64,000 nt of DNA, taken from Porpolomopsis calyptriformis (Eukaryota; Basidiomycota; Agaricomycetes; Agaricales; Hygrophoraceae). Position 1 is the first letter of the stretch. Every line of letters begins with the position of its first letter. A program made the translations under genes and the position numbers. Of the stretch, positions 48,001 to 59,714 are shown piece after piece. Where the stretch lies: assembly GCA_951640195.1 (NCBI GenBank), contig OX621164.1, positions 2,771,098-2,835,097 of the forward strand. The letters are read 5' to 3'. The notes under the pieces are model-generated. The model saw only the letters and a list, made by a program, of their open reading frames with translations. It made no database searches and had not been told where the DNA came from.

Positions 48001-51000
48001 GCAGAAATGCTTTCTGGTTGCTTGTCCTTCTCCTTTTCAGCAGATTGGACGGAGACCTCTGGCTCCGAAGCTTCAGAAGCAGAAGAGGTAAATGAATCTC
48101 CTGTGACTCGTCTCATGTTCAAAAGGCTTGCATCTGTCTCGGAAACGCCAGAAGATGTAATACGAGGATTGTCGAAAGGTCCAGCTAACCCGTACCTCCT
48201 GGGCCACATTCCACGCACAGATCCGAAAGCTGATGCTCTGGCACCTCTATCCATGGTCTGCGCAGGCCGTGGCTTGGGGAGCCTGTCGAAATCTTGCTGC
48301 CATGCGACAAGTTTATCCCGTCGGAAAGCCCGTACTTGGTTAAGAGCAAGAGTATCGGCTGGTGATGACTCATTGTAGATTTGGTTCAGCAGGTTACTGA
48401 TCTCTAGCCTTTCTGCTTCAGCTCGCCTGATCAGGTCGTTCGTATCGGCAAGGAGACGAGCGTCCGCTTCTTCATCCCCGGTGGCAGCGTCAATGCCAAT
48501 TAACTTCAGGTCGTCCACCAAGGCGCTGTACCAGGTGGCATTGCGGTAATGTAACCAATCGAAATCAGCATTTTTCAACTCAAGCTGAAGCTCTGGCCGA
48601 ACCCGAATGCGGAGGGATGGATGCACTATCTCGTGCAGTGTGACTGGTTCCGACTGGAACCGTACCGTCATCCCCTTCAAAGCAAAATAGCGGATATGAT
48701 GTTGGTAGATGTTGTGCTGGCAACCGGCGCCTTGAACCAATTTCACGTCGGCAGGATAAAAGTGTAACTCGAGGAATTTAGCAAAGGAATATCTCTGCAT
48801 TTCCTCAGAGACTGGAATGAAGGGGGTTGCTGATCCGCAAAGGCAACATACACTCCAAGTTGTGATCAAATCAGGAGACGGAGGCCAATTCGCCCGACCT
48901 ATGATTTGTCCATCCCACTGCTCGACAGCCACAAGTAAACGAGTCTCATGGTGAACATACACCTGGCAATGACGGGCGAGAGGCTGGTTGCAGCCCTTCC
49001 CTGTGCAAATGGCTTTTGGATCCAAAAAGTTCACGAGGGTGTCGCTGGCAGCTTTTTCGATGTACTGACCGAGTGTGCAATCATTTTCTCCGTAAAAAGT
49101 GATATAATTCAGGTGCGGTGTAAAGCACGCTCGATGTTGACCAAACTCGGCGATGGGGACCGTATATTGCCATATGCTGATGCATTGGTATTTTTCCATC
49201 ACAAAGTCATCATGATTTTTCCGCAGGTACCATTCCCAAATGCGCCGTTGCTCTTCGTGTTGCCATCTGAGATGGCTCAGGCGGCTTTCCAGAGCCATGT
49301 CGGATACAGTTTTTCGGATGACCGGAACTTCTGGTGGAGAACTTGCAATGGGGGAATAGGTAAGAGATGTTGAATCAGAGAGCAGTGATAACGGTGCCAG
49401 CTTGTTGTTTAAAGAGTGGTCGGAACCATTGACTCTGGCCGTCAGAGAATGTTCGGCGGTTGGGGTCGGAGAGAGGGGAATATCGGGTAATGCCTCTATC
49501 TGGGCATTCAGATCGTTCGAATCTGCGAGATCTTCGGGTACGGAGATTGTGGAAGGAGTGATTGTGGCTTCTTGGGCGTGTGCAGAAAATCCCTGCTCTT
49601 CGCATCTAACAACTTCATCCTCCCAAGCCTTCTGAGCTAGCACCAGCTCGTCGTCCAGCTCTTTCATCCGGCGTATTGGCTGTGGTGGAAGAAAACGTAA
49701 TGTCGCAGAAACCGATATGAATGTTTTTATATATGGCTCTAATGATTGCTGAATGCGCCGAGAGAGTTGCAACTGCGCTATTTCGTCATCCGGAAGATCG
49801 AGATCATCGCCAGTGACTATTGTCTCCGAGATAGAAGCTGAAATATCGACTGTGGGTGTCACCCACCCGGTTGAGGTGTTCGAAATAGAAAAACTAGAGG
49901 ATGTTGGGGCTTCTGACGGGGGGACTGCATCAGCATTGAAGGATGGCAAGGTAATGACAGAATCCTTCCACAGATGAGTCTCCAATTTTAAGTTTCGCAC
50001 GATGAAGGAGAGGAAACGAGTGACTTTCTTGATGCGCCTGAGAATATCAATATTTCCGCCTCTGAGGATGACGGTGCACCCCATATCGCGACTGCAGCCT
50101 TCAAAACGCATGTAAGTCTTCCGTCGGCCGGGGATGAGGGTGTGGTCGTATGTCTGTACCCGAAAGCGCGCGCAATGACCTAGGCGAGGTTCCAGCGCCA
50201 ATTTGTCCATCGAAGAAAATACATCTCCTTGCGTCATACGAGCGACGAATTGGATCGCTGATGGCTTTACAGCTCTGGCGACGGCTATATTATGTTTGGC
50301 CAAAGCTTCCAGTGCAAGTCGTGACACTGATTTTTCCACTAGAAGAATGTGGGGTCGTAAGGCAGCGATGCGGCTCGAGAGATTTCCCAGATATTCTTTC
50401 TCTTGACGAAGGATCTGACCAAAATGCATATATTGCCCTTCTACGCGATAGAATTCCAGAGGAAATGTGACGAGCATGACACGAGGGTTGCGTTGCAACC
50501 GTGACATCTGCTTGTGGGCAACATTTTTTGTGATGACCGCTCCATCGACATATTCTGAGTCCCGAGGGGAACCGCCTGGAATCTTCTTGATTTTGACATA
50601 GCGTCGAACATCCATGTCTTCTCCTTGACGGTGAGGCAGGGCCGTAAATGTCAAGTCGCGAGCGATGCGAAGAGATAACTTCAGCAGCGTTTTCTCCCAT
50701 TCATGGATATCAGGAATTTTCTCAAGTGTTAGCATCTGTCTAAGCATGATCTTGAGATGAAGCATCGATGTGAGATTAAGTTCCTGGGCATATCTGCGAT
50801 CGCAACGAGAGTGAGACCTTAGCAATGGATGCATCTCAACGACGTACGCTGTACTTTCTCTTCTTGTTCGCCAACCTGGCTCGCCAATGGCTAAATCATC
50901 CAATCGACTTTGAACGCGACTCCGAATGAACGGCGTGGGGACCTCGAAATCGCCGTAAGAGTTGAAACGCGATCTGACCCTACTTCGGGGTCTAGGACTA

Positions 51001-52408
51001 TCCGTTCCTTGGTCAGGCGAACCGACAGGAAATTGTATGGAGCTCATCGGGCCACCGATGTTCATAGCTGGCCCAGTTTGAGGGGAATCAAGGGGTGTTT
51101 TAGACCGCGGCGCAATCAAGGGGACGTCATTATTGAATGTGTGGGAGATATTGACAGCGTCTTTCTCCTCTTCAGATAGACCTCGGCGGAAGGGCGCTGG
51201 GTTGTCGGTGACAGGGTGCCAGATTTTTGTTGCACCATCGGTAAACCCAGGTGTAACCGGCCTAGATGCAAAACCACTTTCGTCGGATCCGGACATCGGC
51301 CGTTTTGTTTCCGCAATCGAATATAGATTAAAGGGTTCGTCTGTTTGCCCAAAGAGTTTAGAAGCGGCAAAAGGTGATTGCTGATGATGCCCCAAAGGAA
51401 GGGACAGTGAATCGCTCCCCAGCTGATGTGCAGGAAACGAAGTTAAAGAGGAGATAACAGAGCGGCGATCGTCATCGTCATCGTCAACTTTGGCCAGTTT
51501 CTCAAGACATAAGTTGCACACTCTAATCATGCCGTCATGGCCGAACCGTGAACCTTTGATTATGTTGGATGCACACCGCGAACAGAAGATCTGGCCTGGA
51601 CAAAAGAACTTGAATAAAATTCCGATGCATGTCCCAATGTTTGAAAACGGACCACATATTCGACAATGATGCTTTCGCCGCCAGGTACTAAATACACTCT
51701 CGCAATCGTAACACTCTTTGCAGTTCTCGTCATCCATCCAGTAATCTCGGGATAAACCTGAGGCGCGCAGTCGATAAATAGTAAAGCTTGCATGAACATC
51801 AAAATCTCACCTTCTCCTCTGATTCTTCTGATGACTTTCGATACGGATGCCGATCTGTGAAGGCTAGTCGCAGTCCTAGTGCTTCTGGCGTCATCGGGGA
51901 TAGGGAACCCCGGAATGGCGGTCCCAAAAAGCCCTCCATCCGGCGAGTACGACATGCCACGCGATGGTGATCTGTCAGTTTCGAAACTATATGTGGGAGC
52001 TTCGGATACGACTGGAATTAATGAGACTAGTGGTGGAGCGGGGTCAGACGGAACAGCAGAAAGAGAATTCGGCCTCTCGGTTGTCAAAAGGCGCGAAGAA
52101 AAGCTTGATTGTGAATTTTGGACAGTGTAGGGAGGCCGTCTTGGTTCAGTGCCGGTTCCTGGTACATTAGCATGGCCGGAAGAGGAGGCAGCGGCGACGG
52201 CAGAAGATAGAGGGGCGGTCAGGGTACTCTTCATTCGCGAAAAAATGGACGTGACAAGGGTGTAAGAGGACTGGTCATTCTCGTCTTCCTCGGAGAAAGG
52301 ATTAAAAGATGTTAGGCTAGCCACATCATCGAACTTCGTATTACTACGCGTCCTAGATGAGGCTCCGAAAGCGCCCAGGATAGGCGAAGCGACTTGTGGA
52401 GATTCCAT
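45056..52408 (-). CDS. FAB1: 1-phosphatidylinositol-3-phosphate 5-kinase (FAB1/PIKfyve)
   Basis: Makes PI(3,5)P2 on endosome and vacuole membranes. Domain order: disordered Ser-rich start ([20 protein letters not shown]); FYVE zinc finger with CKECYDCE and [10 protein letters not shown], completed across a 57-nt stop-free intron (51596-51652) by [15 protein letters not shown]1-like domain ([31 protein letters not shown]); Cys-rich conserved domain ([20 protein letters not shown]); long disordered linker; PIPK kinase domain at the C-terminus with [27 protein letters not shown] and [12 protein letters not shown]. The end is [10 protein letters not shown], stop at 45056. About 2,300 residues, a normal size for the family. 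Five or more introns in the kinase part. It is followed upstream by the Mei2-like gene on the same strand. Confidence 0.94.
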
Positions 52409-52582
52409 AATGGCACAGACTGAATCGCGTTATCGTGTGGTGAGCATCTCAAGATACAGAAATAGTCACTGCGTGAAAAGTGACGTCGCTGGGTGCTAAC
52501 AGACCTCGGACACTCTGACTAATCAATTGGCCAATATAAAATTTATCAGAAGGGAAAGTAGTAAAAGCAATGCAGCTGAGGG

Positions 52583-55373
52583 CTAAAGATCATCCAACTC
52601 ATTGGGGACGTTTTGCATGAGACTGCTAAAGTAAAAGAAAGAAGTCAATGTAAGACAAAAATAGCTGACGGGTGTCCTTACCAGATATGCCATCAACTGT
52701 TGGTATCCGGGCTGGTTAACGGGTGCATTGCCCATGGGCGTGGTGGGGTGCATGATTGGTGGGGGTGGTATATCATATTGAGATGTCGGTGGTGGCTGTT
52801 GCACTTGTGCACTTTGTTGTAGTAAAGCGTGTATCGTGGGCGCCAATGAGGGCCCTGGTGCTTGCCCGGACGATGGGACTGGAGGGATAGTCGTATAGGG
52901 ATTGTTGTTGACAAGCGGATAAGACGGCTGTTGGTGTTGTAGGGGAGGAGGGTAATAAGCACTAGGAGCCTGCGGGGGTTGAATGACAGGAGGCGCGGTT
53001 TGAGTGGCGGTAGAAGGTGTCCCATTTTGAGACTGCTTGAGGGCCGCCAGTAGCTATAAAAATGTTAGGACAACGGAAACCATGAGCCGTTTGTGCTTAC
53101 TTGCTGAACCTTGCGAGCTTGTTCAAGACGCTCGTCAACAGGCTGCATGTGTTAATAAGCAGAAAGAACATTGCAGAAGAAAGCCACACACCAATGCAGC
53201 AGCGGGTCGAGCATACGCGGCTACTGAAGTTGAGGTAGGTTCGCTATATCCACCAGTCGGCCCAGTCGGCCCAGTAGGACCTGCTCCATATCCACCATTG
53301 CGATTGTCGAATCTATCACTATAACCACCCCGTACGGCACGATTACTCTGATCATCATCATACCTTGATCTCCCGCGGTATGATTCTCGCCCATAATCCC
53401 CCCGGCGGTCCCAATCATCATCATACCCTCGGCCTCGGCCTCGGGCACGACCACGGGCGCGTCCTCTCGGAGGTCCACGGCCATTCTCCTCCCAATCATG
53501 CCCCCTGTCATCACGTCTAATTGCAGGGTCATAACCGGGCTGCTTAATGAAATAAAAAACAACGTACCGTTGTGAGCCTGATGGACCATTGCCATCATTC
53601 ACATCCCAGGCGAAAACAATATCCATTACACCATCTTGTAAACCTTGATGTCTCAAGCGGTCAAAAGCTTCATCACATGCCTTTATCATTGGACAGTAAG
53701 TCCAATTTCAGATGTCGGATAAAATTCCACTTACTCTCGTATCGTAGAACTCCACGTAACGCGAACTATACAACCGGGGAAGTCAGAAATGGAGATGGGG
53801 ATCAATTCCACTACGTACTCAAGGCGATCATTGACAGGCCTCACGGATTTGACATCCCCGAATTGTTGAAATTTACGTCGGACCTCATTATCATCAATTG
53901 GCTGACTGGAAGCCGAGTTGCGAAGAGTGACTTGGAGAGTGCCTTGTAGTTCCTGAGTGAACAGAAGACCGTGTCATTGTGAGAGGAAATACACCAGACA
54001 AGTGGCCGAGACCGACTTGATTTTTATCCTTGTCGCCGCCTCTCGAGTGATCATCACGCGGAAGAGAATAATGGACATCGATCTAACAATGATGGGGGCT
54101 TAGGATCTCTCATACTCCAGAAAGCTTCCTAAACTTACAGGGCGACCACTGATTTCTGAACCCTGCAAACGTTCTCTCGCTCGTTCGGCAGCGCGAAGGT
54201 CATACTGTCACACGTTGGTATGATGTGAAAACCCAACTAATCTGATCGCGAAACTACTCACGTAAGTAACAAAAACCATACCACGGGTCGAAATAAGATC
54301 GAAAAATGTCTTGATATCGCCATGTTCCTCGAACTGATGTCGTACATCCTCGCTGTTAGTTTCATACTGTATTGCAAAATAGGACTCCCAGTTAGTTCGT
54401 TGGCCATGTCGTGAGAGGACAAGTCGATGGATATATATATGCAAGACTCAAAGTCGTTCTTGCAATGTGAAACTTGCCTTAATGTTGCGGATAAATAATG
54501 TGCGACATGGGCGCTCGCGTTGTATGCGTTCTTCGATAATTGAATCGTGAACTTTGTCATCTTGAGCCCGACGTATGGGCCGCTTCAAGGTGCGAGGGCC
54601 TTCTTCACCGAAATTTGAACCTGTACCTGCTGCGTCTAATAACGCATGACAGGTGAGAACGGTTAATTTACGCCAGATTGACAGTAAAGCAGAGACAAGG
54701 ATCCAACACAGCGAAACACGCGGACAAACGGATGTCGCTCAAGCGACTCAGGTGAAAATAAACCCGACGAGGGTCATCCAAGTGATCAATTCACCGCACT
54801 TTCCGTTGGTGGCTCATCAGACTGCTCTCGTTATTCCCCAGCTTAAGCTTGCAGGACGAGGTTCTCATCTCCCAGCATCATCCCGAAGCGTTGGGATGGG
54901 CCTATTCCCGCGTGCTTTAACTTGCATTCAAAAGGGAAGTTACGAAAAGGAAAGTCTCCCCGTGCTTCGCGCCACTTTTCTGTTGAGTCTTAATTTTTCA
55001 GCGCACCTTCATAATTTCCATAACCCGAAGTGAAGCCGTCTGAGGCGGGCAGACCTCCGAATTGTGTCGAGGGACCACCGGTGTATACGTTGTTCTGATA
55101 AAAGGGATCTTGCTGTGGTGCACCGTCATAATTACTGTATGCACCCATGTCGCCTTGCGGAGGACCCTGGTCATAAGCATGGCTCAGATTTCCGTCAAAA
55201 CTTCCATAGGTTCCACCTCGCCCTCGCCCGAAACCACGGCCGCGGGATGGACCACCACCCCTCTCTTGAGAAAAGCGATGATGAGACCTGTCGGGACCAG
55301 GGCCAGACGGGGATCCGCCTCGTCGAACAGAAGGATTCTCGTATCCGCCACCGTACGGATGATGTCGAATCAT
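52583..55373 (-). CDS. Mei2-like RNA-binding protein with two RRMs and RGG repeats
   Basis: The N-terminus is Gly/Arg-rich (PSRGRGFGRGRGGTYGSFD). Two RRMs follow. RRM1 contains RTLFIRNI (near 54500), HQFEEHGDIKTFFDLI and GMVFVTYYDLRAAERAR. RRM2 contains LQGTLQVTLRNSASSQP, RRKFQQFGDVKSVRP and YVEFYDTRACDEAFDRL. A second RGG block (RGRARGRARGRGRGYDD), a GPT repeat and a long Pro/Gln/Tyr-rich C-terminus end NVPNELDDL. The paired-RRM arrangement with FAWDVND fits the Mei2/TEL family, which controls meiotic entry in fission yeast and plants. The third, C-terminal RRM of true Mei2 is not visible, so the protein is Mei2-like at most. Eight or so introns. It is divergent from Rab5 (241 bp). Confidence 0.8.
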
Positions 55374-55614
55374 CTTTCAAACTTCAGACTTTGCAAGTTA
55401 TGTTGCGATTATGCAGGGCTTAGTAGAATGCGAGTAGTCTGGAACGGTGACGACCTTAACTCAGGATCGATAGGGTCGGTGGCAGAGTTCCAAGTTTTGT
55501 GGTGGTGGTTCAAGGTCAAAGTGCAAAGGCACTGAAAACTTAATCGTGGGATTCTATGACGACAAATTGGGAATTTCCCAAAAACGCCTGCTGTGCTTCA
55601 AATCACCACAGAGC

Positions 55615-56630
55615 ATGATGACCGCAACGTCCAAACAATTTCAATTCAAGCTTGTCCTTCTAGGTTATTCGTAAACCACCAGCGTTTGTCTGCCTGGCTC
55701 TAACCATTTTCTCAATTCCCCAGGCGAGTCTGCAGTTGGGAAGTCAAGGTATGGATGTCCCGTTTGGCACGCTTCTAATAATATATTCTATGTTGTCTAG
55801 CTTGGTCCTGAGGTTTGTGAAAGATCAATTCGACGATTACCGAGAAAGCACGATTGGAGGTAGGCATTAACTGCGTTCATCGGCATCACCAATTCACCCC
55901 CCACTTCGAACAGCTGCCTTTTTGACGCAGACAGTTCTTCTTGACGACCAAACGACAGTCAAATTTGAGATCTGGTAGGTTACTTGATGTGCATGGTAAG
56001 CGTCTTTTGATGCCCTCTTCTGGCCAGGGATACCGCTGGGCAGGAGAGATACAAGGTTCGTCAGCTTGTCGTTTAACACACCCCAACGCCCTTATCAAAC
56101 TTACAGTCTCTGGTACGATTTCTCGTGTATCGCTTTTCCATTTATAAATGTTGAGGACGGCCAGGCGCCGATGTATTATCGGAATGCCAATTGCGCTGTG
56201 GTGGTATACGACATAACGCAATCAACCTCTCTCGAAAAGGCACGATCATGGATCCGAGAACTTCAGCGTCAGGCAGATCCCTCTATCGTCATTGCCCTTT
56301 GCGGCAACAAGTCTGATTTAGCGGCACGTCGTCAAGTAACTCAAGAGGAGGCAAAGGCCTATGCTGCCGAGGAAGGCTTGATGTGGGGCGAGACTAGTGC
56401 CAAGTCAGGTGAAGGTGTGACAGAGATATTCACTGCCATCGGTGAGCCCAAAATTTCGTGTAAATACACCATTTAACAGGTGGGCTCTGTATCCAGCCAA
56501 GAAATTGCCATTGACTGCGCCTCCATCAGCGAGATTAGGGCCAGGACGTGCACCTGGGGGGAGAGCTGGCGTCGATCTCAACAGACAGTCCAATGCCTTA
56601 GGTGGTCAGAACGAGGCGTGCAACTGTTGA
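55615..56630 (+). CDS. Rab5-type small GTPase (Vps21/Ypt5)
   Basis: Early-endosome GTPase controlling fusion and the arrival of PI3-kinase. Eight exons (55615-55663, 55724-55748, 55801-55859, 55914-55974, 56028-56055, 56107-56112, 56165-56441, 56497-56630) join to 212 residues and the frame closes. Motifs: P-loop GESAVGKSS; switch I RESTIGAAF; WDTAGQERYKSLAPMYYR with the Rab5 pattern; GNKSDL; ETSAKSGEGV; and C-terminal CNC for double prenylation. Exon six is only 6 nt (TCTCTG) and supplies Ser-Leu of switch II. An alternative ATG lies at 55618. Neighbours FAB1 and IST1 act on the same organelle. Confidence 0.95.
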
Positions 56631-56876
56631 ATACACGTTAGCTTATCGCACTTGTGTCTTCACTTCTAACTCAAGAAGGTTCCGTCACATACTACCTCGT
56701 ATACGTATTCCATACAGACTTGTGGTGCTCCCTTCATCTGCGAGGAAATCCATATGCTAGTCTTATGCCAACTGTGAAAGTCTACAATCATGTGTCCATA
56801 TGCGTTTTCCATTAGATATATGTACATGCAGAACAAGATGGCAGCGATTTCATTGTCTAAAAGATGAAAATTAGAA

Positions 56877-59515
56877 TTAGAATCCGGCCTCCACCAATCC
56901 TCGCCTAATATCGGCGTGAGCTAGCTCTGAATGTTGAACCTCCTGGCTCTTTGTCCAAAACCAGCCAGGGTCTTTTGCGCTCGCCGCCTGCAAATGAGTC
57001 TCGATGAAGGATCGAGTCGAGTCACATTCAGCAAAATTATATGACTTCTGTTGGTGCCGTAGCATCGTCGTTATAACATCGTGCCATCGTTGTCGCTTCA
57101 CGAAGCAAATAAGCGACTTGTCTGGATTGGCGGCCGTAGGTGACTTAAAATCCCCGAACTGATCTTGAATGTGCACGATATCAGTCAAAAACATCCCAAT
57201 GAAAGGAACACAAGGTCCCTCCACAGTCAAAAGAAGACCGCGATAGCCCGAAAACCCCCCGGAAGGTTCATTATACTTCAGCAAGGCGTCAAGATTTGAC
57301 TTCCGACCTACATGGGCCCAAGTCAGATGAAGTCGGGAGATCGCTGTGCTGGAGAGTGCATTGATGAGAGCACTCATGGACGCAAAGTTGTTCAAGTGTC
57401 GACATTTCTGTCACGTTATTAGTCAAGTTCCGAATCGATTGTCCTAGGTGAACCCACCTCAGCAACTTTGATCCAAAAGTCCACAGTGTCGGATCTCTTG
57501 CTCAATGCATCATTTTCTAGGATGCTCATTTTGACCCATGACGCCAATTTGTCGTGCGTGGCACAAAAACCATGCATGCCTTCCACAGAGCTGCCCGTCT
57601 GCGTCTTTGCCCAATTGAGACACTCTTGTGGGTGAACTTTGGTATAAAGACCATGCTCGATCAAGCACAACTGTTCCGCAACATCCATTGGATCCACCCT
57701 AAGGAGGTCGTTCTTATGGGATTTCGCTTTTCGACGTTTACGGGGAGATACAGTGGGTGGAATGCTGGCACAAGGAGTTGCAAAAGTCTGGGATCGTTAA
57801 CAGTTAGTGAATACTTCATGGCAAGTTGGACGGTCTTACGAGGCGCTCGATGGATTTGAGAACGGCCTGCGCTGTAAGAGCGAGCGGTCCAGGGTCCACA
57901 ATTTGGAGGAGGAATTCAGTCAGGCGTTGAGCAATATGTGGCTCTTCCTGCAACAGTCTGTGATCCTCTAACCATGTATTCAGGACGGCGAGAACTCGTC
58001 TCTTAGCAGGGTGGAATCGTTTCTCTCTCCATTCGCGCATCTCTACTTGGTTCATATTTGGTGGAGGTTCCATTCGATAGAATTCAGTTAGCAAGTCGAA
58101 GAACTGGTCGGGGGATGTGAAAGTCCTGAAGGTCATCAAAAAAGTACTCCGGAAATAGGCTTCCTGGGTATTAGCTACAAGAGAATCAGCACATAGCTCA
58201 AGTGATATAGAATAAGAAACCATACTCAAGTGATCGACCGTTAACCTCTCCACTAAAGCGTTTAGTGTGCCTGCTCTGACATTAAAATCCTTGTCGACAA
58301 TTATGTGATCAGAAGGATAAGAGGGCCGCAAGAACCAGGCCAAATTCATCATGGCTTGCTTCGCATTATGGAAAGCTTGGGCATCAGCGCTCCCTGTAAT
58401 TTGTTTAATCTTCTGGGATGTTGTCCTCGTTGTCCTCGTGGGAGCATTGGTCCCGCATCGTAGTTCCATGGAGCTGTCTGGTTCTGGTGTGTCATAGATC
58501 TCCGCCAGGGTGGACAAACGGCCGGAAGGTGCAAGGTCATTCGGCCGCCATCTATTGTTCCATGACACTGTTGGTATAGATTCGCTGTTTGATCTCCCGC
58601 GTTGAGGATTGAGGTCACTAAACGGGACAGGAGGAGTAGGCTTATTCACTAACAATGGTGCACTCCTCGATGGCGGAGGCTGAGGCACAGGTGTCGAAGG
58701 AGAAGGAGGGGGACGAATTCTGAGATTGTCCCGAGCTTCACCATCAGGATTGTCTTCGCCACGGGTCGCTCGCGACGGGGGCAGAAGTGTTGGCGTAATC
58801 GTCTACAAATAGTCAGACCGAGAGACGGGGGGGAATGCTGCAAACATACCTTGTTGCTGTCTGCGACATTGCGCCATTCTGCATCGCGGGACGGGGAAGG
58901 ATCAAAGTCATACAGGTGGTGGAGATTAGATATCGGTGCAGAATTGTATAGTTGTTCCGCCTCATATTCGAAGACACGCAACTCCTCTCTGACGGTGTGC
59001 AATTTCTCGGCCATCTCGACGGAGAGTGGTTGCACGAAAGCTTTCGGAATCCACCCGACTTGTTTCCCACCAGGGCGAATAGCAGCCCACCATCCTGAGT
59101 CCTCCTGCTTCACGACATCCAATATCTCATTCTTGTTGAAAGGAAGGTGATCTGGATCGTGAGACTCAAAGTCGTACAAACAGAGGACGGAGTAGATGAT
59201 CCAGTCGAAGCCTCCGCTGGTAGGTGTCCCTGGGGATGCGACACTAGTGATATAAGGCGAAGAAGAGGGAGAGGTTGACGGAGACAAAGATATTCTCTGG
59301 TCGTCGTAGGGGGACGGATCGATGGACAAGTGAAGGGAACGTCGAATGGTTTGCGAGCGTGAACCGGTCATATGCATCCAAGTTGTTGAGGAGGAAGACA
59401 GGAACGGTAAGGTGCTGGCAGACCACACAAAATGGGCGGCCTCAAGAGCGGCACATAATTGTTTTTTTAGTTGCACTAGCCCGGTTGAGCACAGGCTGAT
59501 GATCACCTCAACCAC
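56877..59515 (-). CDS. Ras guanine-nucleotide exchange factor (SH3 - RasGEF-N - CDC25)
   Basis: Activates Ras by nucleotide exchange. SH3 domain near 59020-59180: LYDFESHDPDHLPFNKNEIL, DSGWWAAIRPGGKQVGWIPK. Then a Ser-rich linker, RasGEF-N domain (YFRSTFLMTFRTFTSPDQFF, LNTWLEDHRLLQEEP) and catalytic CDC25 domain (MDPMDVAEQLCLIEHGLY, NNFASMSALINALSS, ALLKYNEPSGGF, PFIGMFLTDI). Stop at 56877. The architecture is that of fungal Cdc25 proteins upstream of cAMP and MAP kinase signalling. The true 5' end is unresolved: the frame is open to 59532 with no ATG, and 59515 begins at a GTG, so an upstream exon is likely. It is divergent from IST1, whose start is at 59715. Confidence 0.9.
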
Positions 59516-59714
59516 GTCGTCATCTTGACAACAACCATCACTTCTCTATTTTCACGTAGTAAATGAGTAAGTTATAGTCATAGATCTTTCGTCTCTCGGG
59601 TCGGGGTGCGCCCAACACGCACGGACACTGAGCGGCGAAAAACCCGTGAGGCACTGCATCGTCTCGGCGTCAGTAAAAGACTGGCTGCGATATTACATAC
59701 ATACGATTACCATC

